This document shows positions 27,682 through 37,167 of a DNA stretch of 64,000 nucleotides, piece after piece. Numbering within the stretch: the stretch's first letter is position 1; each line of letters starts with the position of its first letter. The position numbers and the translations under genes are program-made. The notes under the pieces were generated by a model. The model was not told the DNA's origin. It did not search any database and saw only the letters and a program-made list of their open reading frames with translations. Source of the DNA: JAKVAV01 sp047632755 (GTDB lineage Bacteria > Bacteroidota > Bacteroidia > Flavobacteriales_D > Cryomorphaceae); NCBI GenBank assembly GCA_047632755.1, contig JBLIDT010000013.1, forward strand, positions 1 through 64,000, given 5' to 3'.

Positions 27682-27703
27682 CGGTTTTTAAACAGAAAAA
27701 CCG
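27682..27703. other. Small inverted repeat upstream of tonB
   Basis: CGGTTTTT at 27682-27689 and AAAAACCG at 27696-27703 form an 8-bp stem with a 6-base loop in the 49-base gap between vanZ and tonB. There is no T tract outside the stem on either strand, so it is not a standard terminator. It could be an RNA processing or stability element; this is uncertain. Confidence 0.3.
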
Positions 27704-27724
27704 CTTTGTGGCCACTCAGCTTTT

Positions 27725-28141
27725 TTATCTGCGGAGTTTATTGAAAACCCAAATTGCAAACACTGTGCCTAAGGCTGAACCTATCGTATCTGCCACAAAA
27801 TCAAAGACACTCGCAAACCTTGAAGGGACAGCTAAGCCCTGAAATATTTCGGTTGCACCTCCATAAAAGGTACCAATAAGAAAGACTATCCAGAGAGCTT
27901 TTCTGGTCAATAGTTCAGTACGTCGGCTCAGCCCCCAAACCATCAATGTAACCAACAAACCGAACACAGCTACATGAGCTAACTTGTCTTCAATATCTAT
28001 GGCCCAGATGTCAAAATCGGGAAGATTTTCCCCAGGAAGGGACATCAATAAAAGAATAAAGGCGGCCCATAAGAGAGCCGCCGAGTATGCTTTTAGCCAC
28101 GAAAGCTGATTAGGCCGTGTGTGCTTTGTAGGCATCGGCAT
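27725..28141 (-). CDS. VanZ-family membrane protein
   Basis: A 138-residue protein with four predicted helices and the VanZ pattern: an early MSLPGENLP segment (about 33-41), DIEDKLAHVAVFGLL (about 49-63), a GGATEIFQGLAVPSRFASVFDFVADTIG block (about 93-120) and a final helix. VanZ-like proteins give low-level teicoplanin resistance in enterococci; in Bacteroidota the role is unknown. Two ATG codons (28141 and 28135) are possible. Its start overlaps the end of gcvH by 26-32 bases in another frame, so translation is probably coupled. Confidence 0.86.
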   Translation of the reverse strand: MPMPTKHTRPNQLSWLKAYSAALLWAAFILLLMSLPGENLPDFDIWAIDIEDKLAHVAVFGLLVTLMVWGLSRRTELLTRKALWIVFLIGTFYGGATEIFQGLAVPSRFASVFDFVADTIGSALGTVFAIWVFNKLRR

Positions 28142-28487
28142 CTAATAGTTGTGATAAGTCTGACTCACCATCAAATTCAACTTTTATCATCCATCCTTTT
28201 CCGTAAGGATCCTCGTTTACCAGTTCAGGATTGGCTTCGAGTTCCTTGTTAAATTCAATCACTTTTCCAGCCATGGGCATAAAAAGATCAGAAACTGTTT
28301 TAACCGCTTCAATGGTTCCGAATACTTCTGCAGAGTCCAAATCCTCACCCTCTGTCTCGATCTCAACGAATACAATATCACCTAATTCGCCTTGAGCATA
28401 TTCAGTAATTCCTATAGTGGCAATATTGCCTTCTATCCTAATCCATTCGTGGTCTTCAGTGTATTTTAATTCAGCTGGGAAATTCAT
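28110..28487 (-). CDS. gcvH: Glycine cleavage system H protein
   Basis: GcvH carries the lipoyl arm between the P, T and L proteins of the glycine cleavage system. The 125-residue protein has the YTEDHEWI start (about 9-16), GITEYAQGELGDIVFVE (about 26-42) and the lipoylated Lys in FGTIEAVKTVSDLFMP (about 56-71), as expected. Length is normal. It lies 10 bases after sprA. No other gcv gene is nearby, but ruvA-sprA-gcvH-vanZ is a gene order I associate with Flavobacteriia. Confidence 0.96.
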   Translation of the reverse strand: MNFPAELKYTEDHEWIRIEGNIATIGITEYAQGELGDIVFVEIETEGEDLDSAEVFGTIEAVKTVSDLFMPMAGKVIEFNKELEANPELVNEDPYGKGWMIKVEFDGESDLSQLLDADAYKAHTA

Positions 28488-28497
28488 TATACCTTTT

Positions 28498-31400
28498 TTA
28501 TTGAGTCAATGTGAAACGTAAAGATACACCGGTGTTTATGTTCGATGTAGGGAATGAAATAGAAACTTTTGGTTCGTTGATCTGGTGATCGTAAAATGCC
28601 CTAATATTCAATCTATCTGAAATTACGTAGTCGATGGCCGTTTTGATCGAAAGCAGGTTTTGACCTGAAGTAATTTGATTCGTGCCTTCTTCCATTCTTC
28701 TTGCGATGACTTCAGTGTCTCGAATACTCAAGTCAAATCTCACATTAAGGTCGCTCTTTCTCGTTTTTCCTGCCAACTTGATTTCAACGTCTGGAAAACG
28801 GTAACCAAGACCCAAAACGATCTCATCGCTTCTGTTTTCGGTAAGCTGAAAATTCGTTGTGCTGAAGGCCAAGACTCTGTTTTTGTTAATCTCGAAATTG
28901 GTGATCAGCGAGTTTTGCCACGTCATGTCTATTCGAATCAACGGACTTAGTTGCTCGCTAATCGTTATCGCGTTGATTTGAGTATCAGAAATGAAGTTTT
29001 CTTCGATAGAATTGTCTCGAACAGGCGTGCCATCTGTGTTTGTTCCCGAGGCTAAGTTGGTAGTGAAATTACTGATGCTAAATGTGCTGCGGTAGGCATG
29101 CGAAATATTAATCGTTCTGAAGATTTTCTTAAGCGCTGGGATTTTCGAAAGCCCGTCATAGTTGACCGACCAGTTGGGGTTTTTTATCGCATCCCAAACT
29201 GTGTAATCACTGATGGAGAAATTGACACTTTGCGCATCTTGCCCAGTATAAGCTGCAACAAAAGATGGAACAACTACTTGCTGCGAGGTTGGGCCAAATC
29301 CATCGGCATAGGCACCTTCGAGACCTGAGTTTGGCTCGGAAAATCCAGTCTCTCGAGCAAGACGATTGGATATATCATCCCTTATTTCAAGGAAAGTTTC
29401 GAAAGTTGGGCTGATGTTGTTTACATCCTGAGTCCAGAGCGTACTCCAAGCGTTTAAAGTAGTACTAAAGCTTCCTGTCTGAAATCGACTTTCTTCCAAA
29501 TACTGCTGAAGATCAGGACTGTACCTGAAGAAAGATCCGTCGTTATCAGATTGGCTTCTTTGAGCGGTCAATTCAATTCTCAAATTTGGTAAAGGCTCAA
29601 GATTTAAGCGCAAATTGAAATCCTCGGTATAAGTTTGCAGGTATTGCTGGTTAAGGAACTCATTTTCCACAAGCCACCCCTTGAGAGCTGCCTGCTGGTT
29701 AAAATTATCAATTTGATGTCCAAACACGAAGTCTACTCCTGGAGCGCTAAAACCTGGATCCATCCCGAGGATATTTGATGTTCGGTTGTATCCTGGTAGC
29801 AATGTTCCTTCATTCTGACTATATACTATGCTCAAGTTCTTGACACTCATTAACAACTTGGCGAAATAGTCAAGAACCGTGATTTCGTTTTCATCTTTTT
29901 CTTTTTTCTCTGGCTCTTCCTCTTCTTTTCCATCTTTCTCATCTTTTTCATTCGACTTTCGACCTGACCCTTGCGAAAGTGATCGTCCTCCTCCTCTGCC
30001 CTGGCGTTGGAACTTTCGGTTTACATTTTTGAAGTAACCGATCTTGTTATAAAGCGATAAGAAGTTTAACTGACCGTTTATCGAAATATTTCTGGAGTTC
30101 TGAATAACGTTACCCAAGGTGTCCTGAGAAAATGGTGCGCGTTGCCAATTATAGCTTCCGCTGTACCTCACGTCCGTGCTTATCCAATCGAGAATAGGAA
30201 TCTTATTGATTGGCACTCGATAGTTGGCAGAGAAATTCTGATTGAAGGTGACGTTCTCACCAAATCGAGTGAGACTTGCCCAAATCGTATCCCGATATTG
30301 ATTGTAAGAGTCCCTATCTTCTCTATCAACCCTGCCTTCGGGCTCGTCGATAAATGAAAGATTGTTGGCGCTGTAGGTTAAGCGGATAGATTGAGTCAGG
30401 TCATGTTGAACATCGTAAACTCTATTCCAGTTGAATGTTTTGGTATAAAGAATAGGTTGCTCAAAATTAAAAACATCACTATTATTTTTGAACTGTTGCT
30501 CGCTATAGGTTCTGTTTATTTCAGATCTAAAGGAGAATGATTTAGGGACCAACGTGAAATTGAAATCTCGAATCAATGCCAAATATTCAGACTTCCGCAG
30601 AAACTTACTAGTGGCAAAAGGCTTGATGTTCTTGGGCTTGGCATTGTAGTTATATCCAAGACCTAACCTAAACTGTCTTTGGTTATCAAATGCGGTATTG
30701 ATGTCGTAAAACGCCCTTTCACTATAGGCAAATGTGGCATTGAAGTTTTCAATGTCATATACCTGAGGTTTTTTATCGGGATTGGTTCGTTCCTTCCTAA
30801 CGTTGGTAAAGTTGATACTTCGTCTCCGCGTATAGGTTTGAGATCGCTTCTTAAGATCTTTTTTTTCGTCTTGTGAGAGTCCTTCGGCTACTTCATCGAG
30901 TTCAAGATCAGGTGCAAGAGGATCAAATCGAGGTCTTACAATTTGCTCGGATTGACCAATGAACATGGGGACTTTAATTCCTGATTCTTCTGGAAGAAAC
31001 TTACCCAATTCCAGATTCGAGTTGGCATCATAGCCCATTGACTGCTCCTGTGGCCGCTCACTCACTCGGCTTTCTAGAGATCCGAAGTTTGGGGTAGAAA
31101 TATTTCCCGAAAGGGAAACGCTACCAAAGTCTGCAAGCTGCGCATTCACTCTTGCGAGTGCTGCCCAACCGCCTTCATTGTTGAAATCAGTAAGTCGCAG
31201 CTCATTCACCCATATCTCAGCACTCTCGGGTAGTGCATCATCTTCAGCCCAAATATTATCTGCTGAGTTGGGGTTTCTTATCCCAATCATAACGGTACGA
31301 ACAGAACTTAAGACGGGATTTCCTTTGATGCGAATCCTTCGATTACCATCCATCTCTTCATAGATTCGGCTCTGTTCAAATCCAGATTGATTCCTTGAAT

Positions 31401-34400
31401 TCTTCGCGCTTTGAAGCCGATCAAATTCAATCTTCATATTGTTCTCTTCCGGCCAGATATTCTGAGGAGTACTGGAAGCATTTAGATCTGTAGGTTCAAC
31501 GGGGATTTCGTATTCGTAATAATTCTGATCAAAGTCAGTACCCAGTCTGACAAAGACTGAAACATCTCCAAATCCCAGCGGATTGTTTTCATCCAACGTC
31601 TCTCCGTGAATGAACATTTCGAGATTTCCATACATACGCATGTCGAGCTCAGTGCTTCTAAATGCTGATCGAGCATCACCATCTTCCAACTCGCTCACGC
31701 GAAGAACTAAAGACTGCTCATTCAAGCTTCGAAGATTTGCGGTACCAGCATCAATCTCTCGCGAAATACCAGGCGGAGTGACATAATTCAAGGGAACCCG
31801 CGTGCTGTTTTCTTCAATATTTACTGCGAGGATATCAAACTCTGTATTTCCTGGAGGACCAGGAATAAATTCTCCTTGGCGCAGCTCATCGGTATATCGC
31901 CGCCACTCTCCTCGAATTAATTCCAAACGAGCAAAACGCAGCACAACAGGCGTTTCAAATCCAGTGGTGATCATCCGCATAAAACGAATCGATCGCAGGT
32001 CTCTAATACCTCCAAATGATTTCCCTTCGCGAACGGGAATTTTGAATTGATACCATCTAACCTGTCTTCCGTCAGGAGCAACACCATTCACCACATCAGT
32101 GATGTAGTTGTTTCCTACTTGCCAAGCAGAGGGTTCAACAAGTGGATCGGGAAGATCAACTTCATATTGGTAGTATGACTCAGCTTCACCAAGAGTTAAA
32201 TCTTGGTTAATATCTTCCGAAGTAGGTAAAGTCGTGGCTTGCGTCGGATAATCCTCAGGGCTATCTTGAGTGGTTACAGAGTTTCCCTCAAAACCGTTAA
32301 AATCCTTGTATCGCTCCAAAATATCAGCCTGTTGAGCGTCATACTCAGAACCCCTAAAGAAGCGAAAGTTATCGGAAGAAGGGTCGCCGCTGGCCTCTGC
32401 TATTACAGCGGCAGTAACACCAGGCAAGGCAGTAATACGCGCCAAATAGTTTTCGAAATAGATGCGCTCGCCTGCATCACTAAAACCATCGAAACCAACA
32501 TCCTGAGCAAAATTCGAGTTGGTTGAGTTATCGAAAGCATTTACAATACTTTGGGTTAGCGGCACCTGCGCCCAATTTGTGGTATCTGTAAGAAGGCCAT
32601 TTGGATTTGCGGGATCGAGCGGCAATCCATTCTCAAAACTCATCTGACCATCTCGGAGAACATCTTCCGAAACGTTACCAATGTTGACCAAAAGCTTTCC
32701 ACGCGGATTACCCTCGGTACCTACAAAATCACGGCTATCAGCGTTGTATGGATCCATTACCCAAAACTGGATAAATTCAACATTGGTCTGCTCAAAGTCT
32801 GTGGTGTTAATGGCCCTTTGAATACCACTCCATCTGGATTCGGGATCGTTCAACTCACCTGTTTGTGGGTCAATACCAGCAGATAGAGGCGTGGACTCCG
32901 CATCGTAGTTATATGGCCCTCTATCTCTGGGAAAGTAGGACATGTCGAGAGTAGCAATATTCGCAGGGGTTCCTGCAGGCAATTCCTTGTCAGGGAAAAC
33001 TTCGTTTTCTGTTACTTCCCTTTGGTAGTGCCGTTCACCGTTGACATTGTCGGGGGTGATATTGTCATTTCTAAAGAACAAGGGATCCAATATGTACCAA
33101 GAAAATTTAGCTCGGTTATATCCCAGCAGGCGATCATTACTTAATGAGGCCTCTGGAAATAAATCGGGCTGCAATTGAGGTATGGAGGCCAATCCCCAAG
33201 AGGCGAAATTCCGTAAATCGATTAACGAGATGGTTCCTTCAAAATCATCGATGTAGGCACTACCTGTTTTACCTACGGCCTTGTTGTGACCAGGAATTAA
33301 GTGTGCAAATTCCATGGCAGCGTCAATGTTTGAAGTCTCTTTTGTGTTGATAAAAGGAAGTGCGTCTACCATATCCGTTAGAAAGCGAGACTCATCTTGA
33401 TAGCGCGCATCAAACCCCCAAAGGGTATTGTTCATTGGCTCATCACCAATGTTCACCTTTTGCGTTAAGGGCCGCTCATTCAAGTTCATGATGGTTGAAC
33501 CCAAAGTAAAATTATCATTGAATCGATAATCAAATCGTGCGCCCATCAACCTACGAGTCTGAATACTAAACAGGGTATTGCTCTCTACCGAAATCTTGAT
33601 TGGGGTCTGAGATTCGAGAAGTCCAGAGTTCAAAATCTTAACTCGACCCAAATTATAATCTACTGTGTAATCTTGATTCTCAATCAAAGGAACCCCACCT
33701 GCTGTCACTTGAACCGCCCCTTGTGGTATATTGAGCGCATTCAAAGCAATTTCATCCGAAGAAGCTGAACGGTAATTTCCTTTTAGTTTGAATCGATTCA
33801 AATAGAGGAAGTTTTGCTGAGCTACGATTTTCGTAGAGTCGTAAAGCTGCGGATATACAATTCGCTCTCTTTGAAGTGTGTCCACGCCTGCCTCCTTCAA
33901 AACAGTATTCAAGTGTGAGCCAAATGGCTCAACAACAGGGAAGAATATCCGTCCATTCTGAGCATTTATGGTACCACCTTCAGTGGCTGCTCCATCAATA
34001 AAGTCAAATCGACCATCGGGTTGAGAGTTGCCGTTTTGATCCAGTTTATCCAATTCAAAAATCTGCAGAAGTGGAATATCTTGAACTTGCGGCTCGGGAA
34101 TCACTGGTACATCTATACCCTCTTCTGGATCATTGTACCATACGTTTAGCATAAATTCTTGGCTATTCACCTGATAAGCGCCAAGTGAATAGACGTTTCT
34201 CATCATCAAATCCCACATTGGATTGCGCACATCTACCACGGTAGACTTAAGCATTTTGAGGTATAGCGCATCTGGAGATGTAAACCCATCATTGGATAGA
34301 TCTCCTACTTGATAAGTTCGCCCGTTTAAGGTGTATTGATAGGACACGGCAAGCACCTCGGCATTATTCAGTGATTGGTTCAAAGAGATGAATCCCAGAC

Positions 34401-35769
34401 GCTGGTTAAACGTGTACTCATTGGGAGTAAGTTGACGCGCATTGCTAAGACGCTCAAAGTCCCGACCATTAATTAATCCAAGAGAAGCGAGAGACTGAGA
34501 GGACTGAGAAAATCCTCGAATTTGAGGATTTGAAGCCATCTGGCTGTACAAACTATTCTGGCCATTGTCAGGAAAATTATTCAATGGATTGTCCCCAACT
34601 TCAAGGGGTAGTTCAGAATTTATATACTCAGGATCTTCACCCAGATCGGTAAATGCGATCACATTGCGTGTTTCTTCCACGTTAGCTGTTTGGTTTACTA
34701 CCCAAACTTCAATACGCGTAATCTGAACCCCTGAATTTACAACTGGCAAATTTTGAAGGGCGCGGTCGTAGCTATCGCGGAAATAGCCACTCAAGAAGAA
34801 GTGACGATTGGCCTCGTAGTTATCAATCGAAATCTCAAAGTCCTGTGTTTGAGCTCCACCTTGCACATTGATCTCTTTCTTTTGTCCTCGTTCTTGAGAA
34901 AAGAGTGTGGTTATATCCAGCCGACCAAACTTGAGTTGGGTTTTAATACCAAAGAGGCTTTGGCTACCAGAGATCAACGAATTATTGAGAGGCATACTAA
35001 CGTTACCCGCCTCAATCTTCTGAATGATCTCATCATCGTAACCAGTGTACTCAATTTTGGTTTGGTTTTCAAAATCGAAAGTAGCTTCCGTGTTATAGTT
35101 GGTACTGAGTTTCAGCTTATCACCAATGTTTCCAACCACATTGAGCTGAATTCGCTGATCAAAATTAAATGTGGTAATCCTCCTCTGGTTTACAGGGATC
35201 TGAGGGTTCTCATTGCTATTGATATTGGCCCCAAAGGTAAGCTCAGCCGTACCTTGCGGTCTTATATCTACTGTATTTCCACCAAAAATCCGATCGAATG
35301 CTTTACTGTTTACTTGAATGCTAGGTCTAAAGGGATCGGGGCCTCCTTCTTCGTCGCTAGCCATTGCATCTGCCGCTTGTATTTCCCCCCAGTAGTCTCT
35401 TACAGAATTACTGTTGACGTAATCCATGTATTCATCGAAAGTCATTACCGTGGGATTTCGGTAATCTATATTGTCCCCAATACGCTTATAGAAGTAATAC
35501 TGCCCTGTTTCAGGGTCGTATTCGATAACATTATTCATGTTACTCGGATCAGTAAGATTGATCCGACCATTATTGCCGAAGGGGTTTACGCCATCTTCTA
35601 TCGGGTATATTAAGTCCACCTCCGGGGAGTCGATGGGCATAACTGTAAGCTCGGGAAGGTTTACCACTTTTGCGGTAAACGCAGGGCCTTCAGCACTTAC
35701 AGACCAAACCAATAAGATTAGCGCACCTAATGCAAACAGGCGCAATATGTTGTTAAACCGCAAACTCAA
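28498..35769 (-). CDS. sprA: SprA/Sov, outer-membrane translocon of the type IX secretion system
   Basis: SprA is the giant 36-strand barrel through which T9SS cargo crosses the outer membrane; it was first found as a Flavobacterium gliding gene and as Sov in Porphyromonas. The 2,423-residue product has the usual length, an N-terminal signal segment (NNILRLFALGALILLVWSVSA at about 6-26), early plug/periplasmic segments with GNVSMPLNNSLISG and LFGIKTQLKFGRL (about 250-283), the IDDFEGTISLIDLR block (about 840) and many amphipathic strands to the end. A charged stretch rich in Lys, Glu and Asp (about 1925-1965) is probably a loop. The start appears to be TTG at 35769, 14 bases after ruvA; no ATG fits. 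It would export the T9SS-tagged proteins encoded in this window. Confidence 0.96.
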   Translation of the reverse strand: MSLRFNNILRLFALGALILLVWSVSAEGPAFTAKVVNLPELTVMPIDSPEVDLIYPIEDGVNPFGNNGRINLTDPSNMNNVIEYDPETGQYYFYKRIGDNIDYRNPTVMTFDEYMDYVNSNSVRDYWGEIQAADAMASDEEGGPDPFRPSIQVNSKAFDRIFGGNTVDIRPQGTAELTFGANINSNENPQIPVNQRRITTFNFDQRIQLNVVGNIGDKLKLSTNYNTEATFDFENQTKIEYTGYDDEIIQKIEAGNVSMPLNNSLISGSQSLFGIKTQLKFGRLDITTLFSQERGQKKEINVQGGAQTQDFEISIDNYEANRHFFLSGYFRDSYDRALQNLPVVNSGVQITRIEVWVVNQTANVEETRNVIAFTDLGEDPEYINSELPLEVGDNPLNNFPDNGQNSLYSQMASNPQIRGFSQSSQSLASLGLINGRDFERLSNARQLTPNEYTFNQRLGFISLNQSLNNAEVLAVSYQYTLNGRTYQVGDLSNDGFTSPDALYLKMLKSTVVDVRNPMWDLMMRNVYSLGAYQVNSQEFMLNVWYNDPEEGIDVPVIPEPQVQDIPLLQIFELDKLDQNGNSQPDGRFDFIDGAATEGGTINAQNGRIFFPVVEPFGSHLNTVLKEAGVDTLQRERIVYPQLYDSTKIVAQQNFLYLNRFKLKGNYRSASSDEIALNALNIPQGAVQVTAGGVPLIENQDYTVDYNLGRVKILNSGLLESQTPIKISVESNTLFSIQTRRLMGARFDYRFNDNFTLGSTIMNLNERPLTQKVNIGDEPMNNTLWGFDARYQDESRFLTDMVDALPFINTKETSNIDAAMEFAHLIPGHNKAVGKTGSAYIDDFEGTISLIDLRNFASWGLASIPQLQPDLFPEASLSNDRLLGYNRAKFSWYILDPLFFRNDNITPDNVNGERHYQREVTENEVFPDKELPAGTPANIATLDMSYFPRDRGPYNYDAESTPLSAGIDPQTGELNDPESRWSGIQRAINTTDFEQTNVEFIQFWVMDPYNADSRDFVGTEGNPRGKLLVNIGNVSEDVLRDGQMSFENGLPLDPANPNGLLTDTTNWAQVPLTQSIVNAFDNSTNSNFAQDVGFDGFSDAGERIYFENYLARITALPGVTAAVIAEASGDPSSDNFRFFRGSEYDAQQADILERYKDFNGFEGNSVTTQDSPEDYPTQATTLPTSEDINQDLTLGEAESYYQYEVDLPDPLVEPSAWQVGNNYITDVVNGVAPDGRQVRWYQFKIPVREGKSFGGIRDLRSIRFMRMITTGFETPVVLRFARLELIRGEWRRYTDELRQGEFIPGPPGNTEFDILAVNIEENSTRVPLNYVTPPGISREIDAGTANLRSLNEQSLVLRVSELEDGDARSAFRSTELDMRMYGNLEMFIHGETLDENNPLGFGDVSVFVRLGTDFDQNYYEYEIPVEPTDLNASSTPQNIWPEENNMKIEFDRLQSAKNSRNQSGFEQSRIYEEMDGNRRIRIKGNPVLSSVRTVMIGIRNPNSADNIWAEDDALPESAEIWVNELRLTDFNNEGGWAALARVNAQLADFGSVSLSGNISTPNFGSLESRVSERPQEQSMGYDANSNLELGKFLPEESGIKVPMFIGQSEQIVRPRFDPLAPDLELDEVAEGLSQDEKKDLKKRSQTYTRRRSINFTNVRKERTNPDKKPQVYDIENFNATFAYSERAFYDINTAFDNQRQFRLGLGYNYNAKPKNIKPFATSKFLRKSEYLALIRDFNFTLVPKSFSFRSEINRTYSEQQFKNNSDVFNFEQPILYTKTFNWNRVYDVQHDLTQSIRLTYSANNLSFIDEPEGRVDREDRDSYNQYRDTIWASLTRFGENVTFNQNFSANYRVPINKIPILDWISTDVRYSGSYNWQRAPFSQDTLGNVIQNSRNISINGQLNFLSLYNKIGYFKNVNRKFQRQGRGGGRSLSQGSGRKSNEKDEKDGKEEEEPEKKEKDENEITVLDYFAKLLMSVKNLSIVYSQNEGTLLPGYNRTSNILGMDPGFSAPGVDFVFGHQIDNFNQQAALKGWLVENEFLNQQYLQTYTEDFNLRLNLEPLPNLRIELTAQRSQSDNDGSFFRYSPDLQQYLEESRFQTGSFSTTLNAWSTLWTQDVNNISPTFETFLEIRDDISNRLARETGFSEPNSGLEGAYADGFGPTSQQVVVPSFVAAYTGQDAQSVNFSISDYTVWDAIKNPNWSVNYDGLSKIPALKKIFRTINISHAYRSTFSISNFTTNLASGTNTDGTPVRDNSIEENFISDTQINAITISEQLSPLIRIDMTWQNSLITNFEINKNRVLAFSTTNFQLTENRSDEIVLGLGYRFPDVEIKLAGKTRKSDLNVRFDLSIRDTEVIARRMEEGTNQITSGQNLLSIKTAIDYVISDRLNIRAFYDHQINEPKVSISFPTSNINTGVSLRFTLTQ

Positions 35770-35783
35770 AATATGGTGAAGAG

Positions 35784-36368
35784 CTATAAGCTCTTCAAGC
35801 TTCTTTTAATCAAATCTTCAATTCCAATCGATTCATCCGCTGACTTCAGCACTTCATCTATAATTTTTTGTGCTTTCCGTCTATCAAAACCTAAGTTTTG
35901 CAGAGCCTTTAACGCCTCCGATCGCACGGTATTGCTCGATCCACTAAAATTATCAAAATTCACCTCGAGGGAACCCAATTTATCCTTGAGGTCAACTATG
36001 ATTCTTTGAGCAGACTTTGCTCCGATGCCTTTTATTTTCTTTAGAGTCTCTACATCTTCCGAAAAGATCGCCTCTTGCAACTCACTCGGTTGCATTGCCG
36101 ATAATGCAGCAATGGCAGAGGCAGGACCTATACCAGAAACTGATATGAGATGCCTGAACATCAAACGCTCAGAATCCTGAAAAAAGCCAAATAGAACATG
36201 TGCATCCTCGCGAACTGCTAAGTGCATGAAAACTTGCACCTCGTTTTGTTTCCCGAGGGACTCAAAGGTGCTGAGGCTATGTTGGAAGACATAGCCTATT
36301 CCTCCTGTCTCGATCACGGAGTAAGAGGTGTTTCTAAAGGTGATATGACCTTTTATGTACTCGTACAT
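35784..36368 (-). CDS. ruvA: Holliday junction branch migration protein RuvA
   Basis: RuvA binds Holliday junctions and loads RuvB. The 194-residue protein has an N-terminal OB fold (MYEYIKGHITF, EVQVFMHLAVREDAHVLFGF), the helix-hairpin-helix pair (LISVSGIGPASAIAALSAM and LKKIKGIGAKSAQRIIVDLKD begins near 109) and the C-terminal RuvB-binding domain (EALKALQNLGFDRRKAQKII). It is the first gene before sprA. ruvB is separate at 43953-44978 with no ruvC nearby. Confidence 0.97.
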   Translation of the reverse strand: MYEYIKGHITFRNTSYSVIETGGIGYVFQHSLSTFESLGKQNEVQVFMHLAVREDAHVLFGFFQDSERLMFRHLISVSGIGPASAIAALSAMQPSELQEAIFSEDVETLKKIKGIGAKSAQRIIVDLKDKLGSLEVNFDNFSGSSNTVRSEALKALQNLGFDRRKAQKIIDEVLKSADESIGIEDLIKRSLKSL

Positions 36369-36471
36369 AGGTGGGAAGTAGTGCGTCTATTCAATCGGAA
36401 TCGGCTAGATTAGTAAACCGTAATTTTCAAAGGTGCGTAAAAGTATAAATACCTAACAGTAAAAAAAGCCC

Positions 36472-37167
36472 ATGGACAAGAAAAAGCTAGTCGTATTTTC
36501 AGGAGCAGGAATGAGCGCCGAAAGCGGCATTGACACTTTCAGGGATAGTGGGGGCCTTTGGGAGAACCACAGAATAGAAGATGTAGCTACTCCTGAGGCT
36601 TTTAAGCGCAATCCCGTGAAGGTTCTTGAATTCTACAATATGAGATTCAAACAGTTGAAAACTGTAGAACCAAATGAAGCACATTTGGCAATAGCTCGGC
36701 TCGAAAAGGAAGGGAAATACGACATTAGCGTAGTAACTCAGAATGTTGATGACCTTCACGAAAGAGCAGGAAGCACAAAAGTATGCCACTTGCACGGAGA
36801 ACTGACGAAGTGCAGAAGTTCCGGCAATGAGAGTTATATTGCTGAAATGCCTCTTGAAGGACTGAAACTTGGAAACCTCTGTCCTTCAGGATTTCAGCTA
36901 AGGCCAAATATTGTATGGTTTGGAGAGATGGTGCCTGCCATGGATTTGGCAATTGACATCGTTACTCAATCTGACGTTCTAGTAATAATAGGAACGTCTC
37001 TAAACGTATACCCTGCAGCGGGCTTAACGCAAATGGCACCAAAAAATGCAGCTGTTTTTCTGATCGACCCTGGAACATTCGATGACCTCGACAGGAATAT
37101 AAAGCACATAAAAAAGCCCGCTACTGCGGGCTTCAAAGAGCTTATTTCTATTCTATTGAACCGATAA
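36472..37167 (+). CDS. cobB: Sirtuin-family NAD-dependent deacylase lacking the usual zinc site
   Basis: Sirtuins remove acyl groups from lysine using NAD+. The 231-residue protein has the NAD motifs GAGMSAESGIDTFRDSGGLW (about 12-31), TQNVDDLHERAG with the catalytic His in HLHGEL (about 87-110), and IVWFGEMVP and GTSLNVYPAAG later. The zinc module normally has four cysteines in two CxxC pairs. Here only single cysteines remain (KCRSSG and NLCPSG), so zinc binding is doubtful. Related short Bacteroidota sirtuins show the same change, so this is probably a family trait. The gene is divergent from ruvA, and its 3' end overlaps a convergent gene by 15 bases and contains that gene's terminator. 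Confidence 0.9.
   Translation: MDKKKLVVFSGAGMSAESGIDTFRDSGGLWENHRIEDVATPEAFKRNPVKVLEFYNMRFKQLKTVEPNEAHLAIARLEKEGKYDISVVTQNVDDLHERAGSTKVCHLHGELTKCRSSGNESYIAEMPLEGLKLGNLCPSGFQLRPNIVWFGEMVPAMDLAIDIVTQSDVLVIIGTSLNVYPAAGLTQMAPKNAAVFLIDPGTFDDLDRNIKHIKKPATAGFKELISILLNR
37110..37131 (-). terminator. Terminator of the T9SS gene, embedded in the sirtuin coding sequence
   Basis: GCCCGC (37116-37121), loop TACT, GCGGGC (37126-37131) form a perfect 6-bp GC stem. On the minus strand it is followed by TTTTTT, giving a good terminator for the gene at 37153-37818. On the plus strand the same bases encode the Lys-Lys-Pro-Ala-Thr-Ala-Gly part of the sirtuin C terminus and there is no T tract after the stem, so it is oriented against the sirtuin gene. 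Confidence 0.8.

Noticed and set aside
34753..35613. A 286-codon open frame on the plus strand opposite sprA
   Set aside because: It is fully antisense to well-supported SprA codons, has no signal or domain, and its composition is that of a shadow frame.
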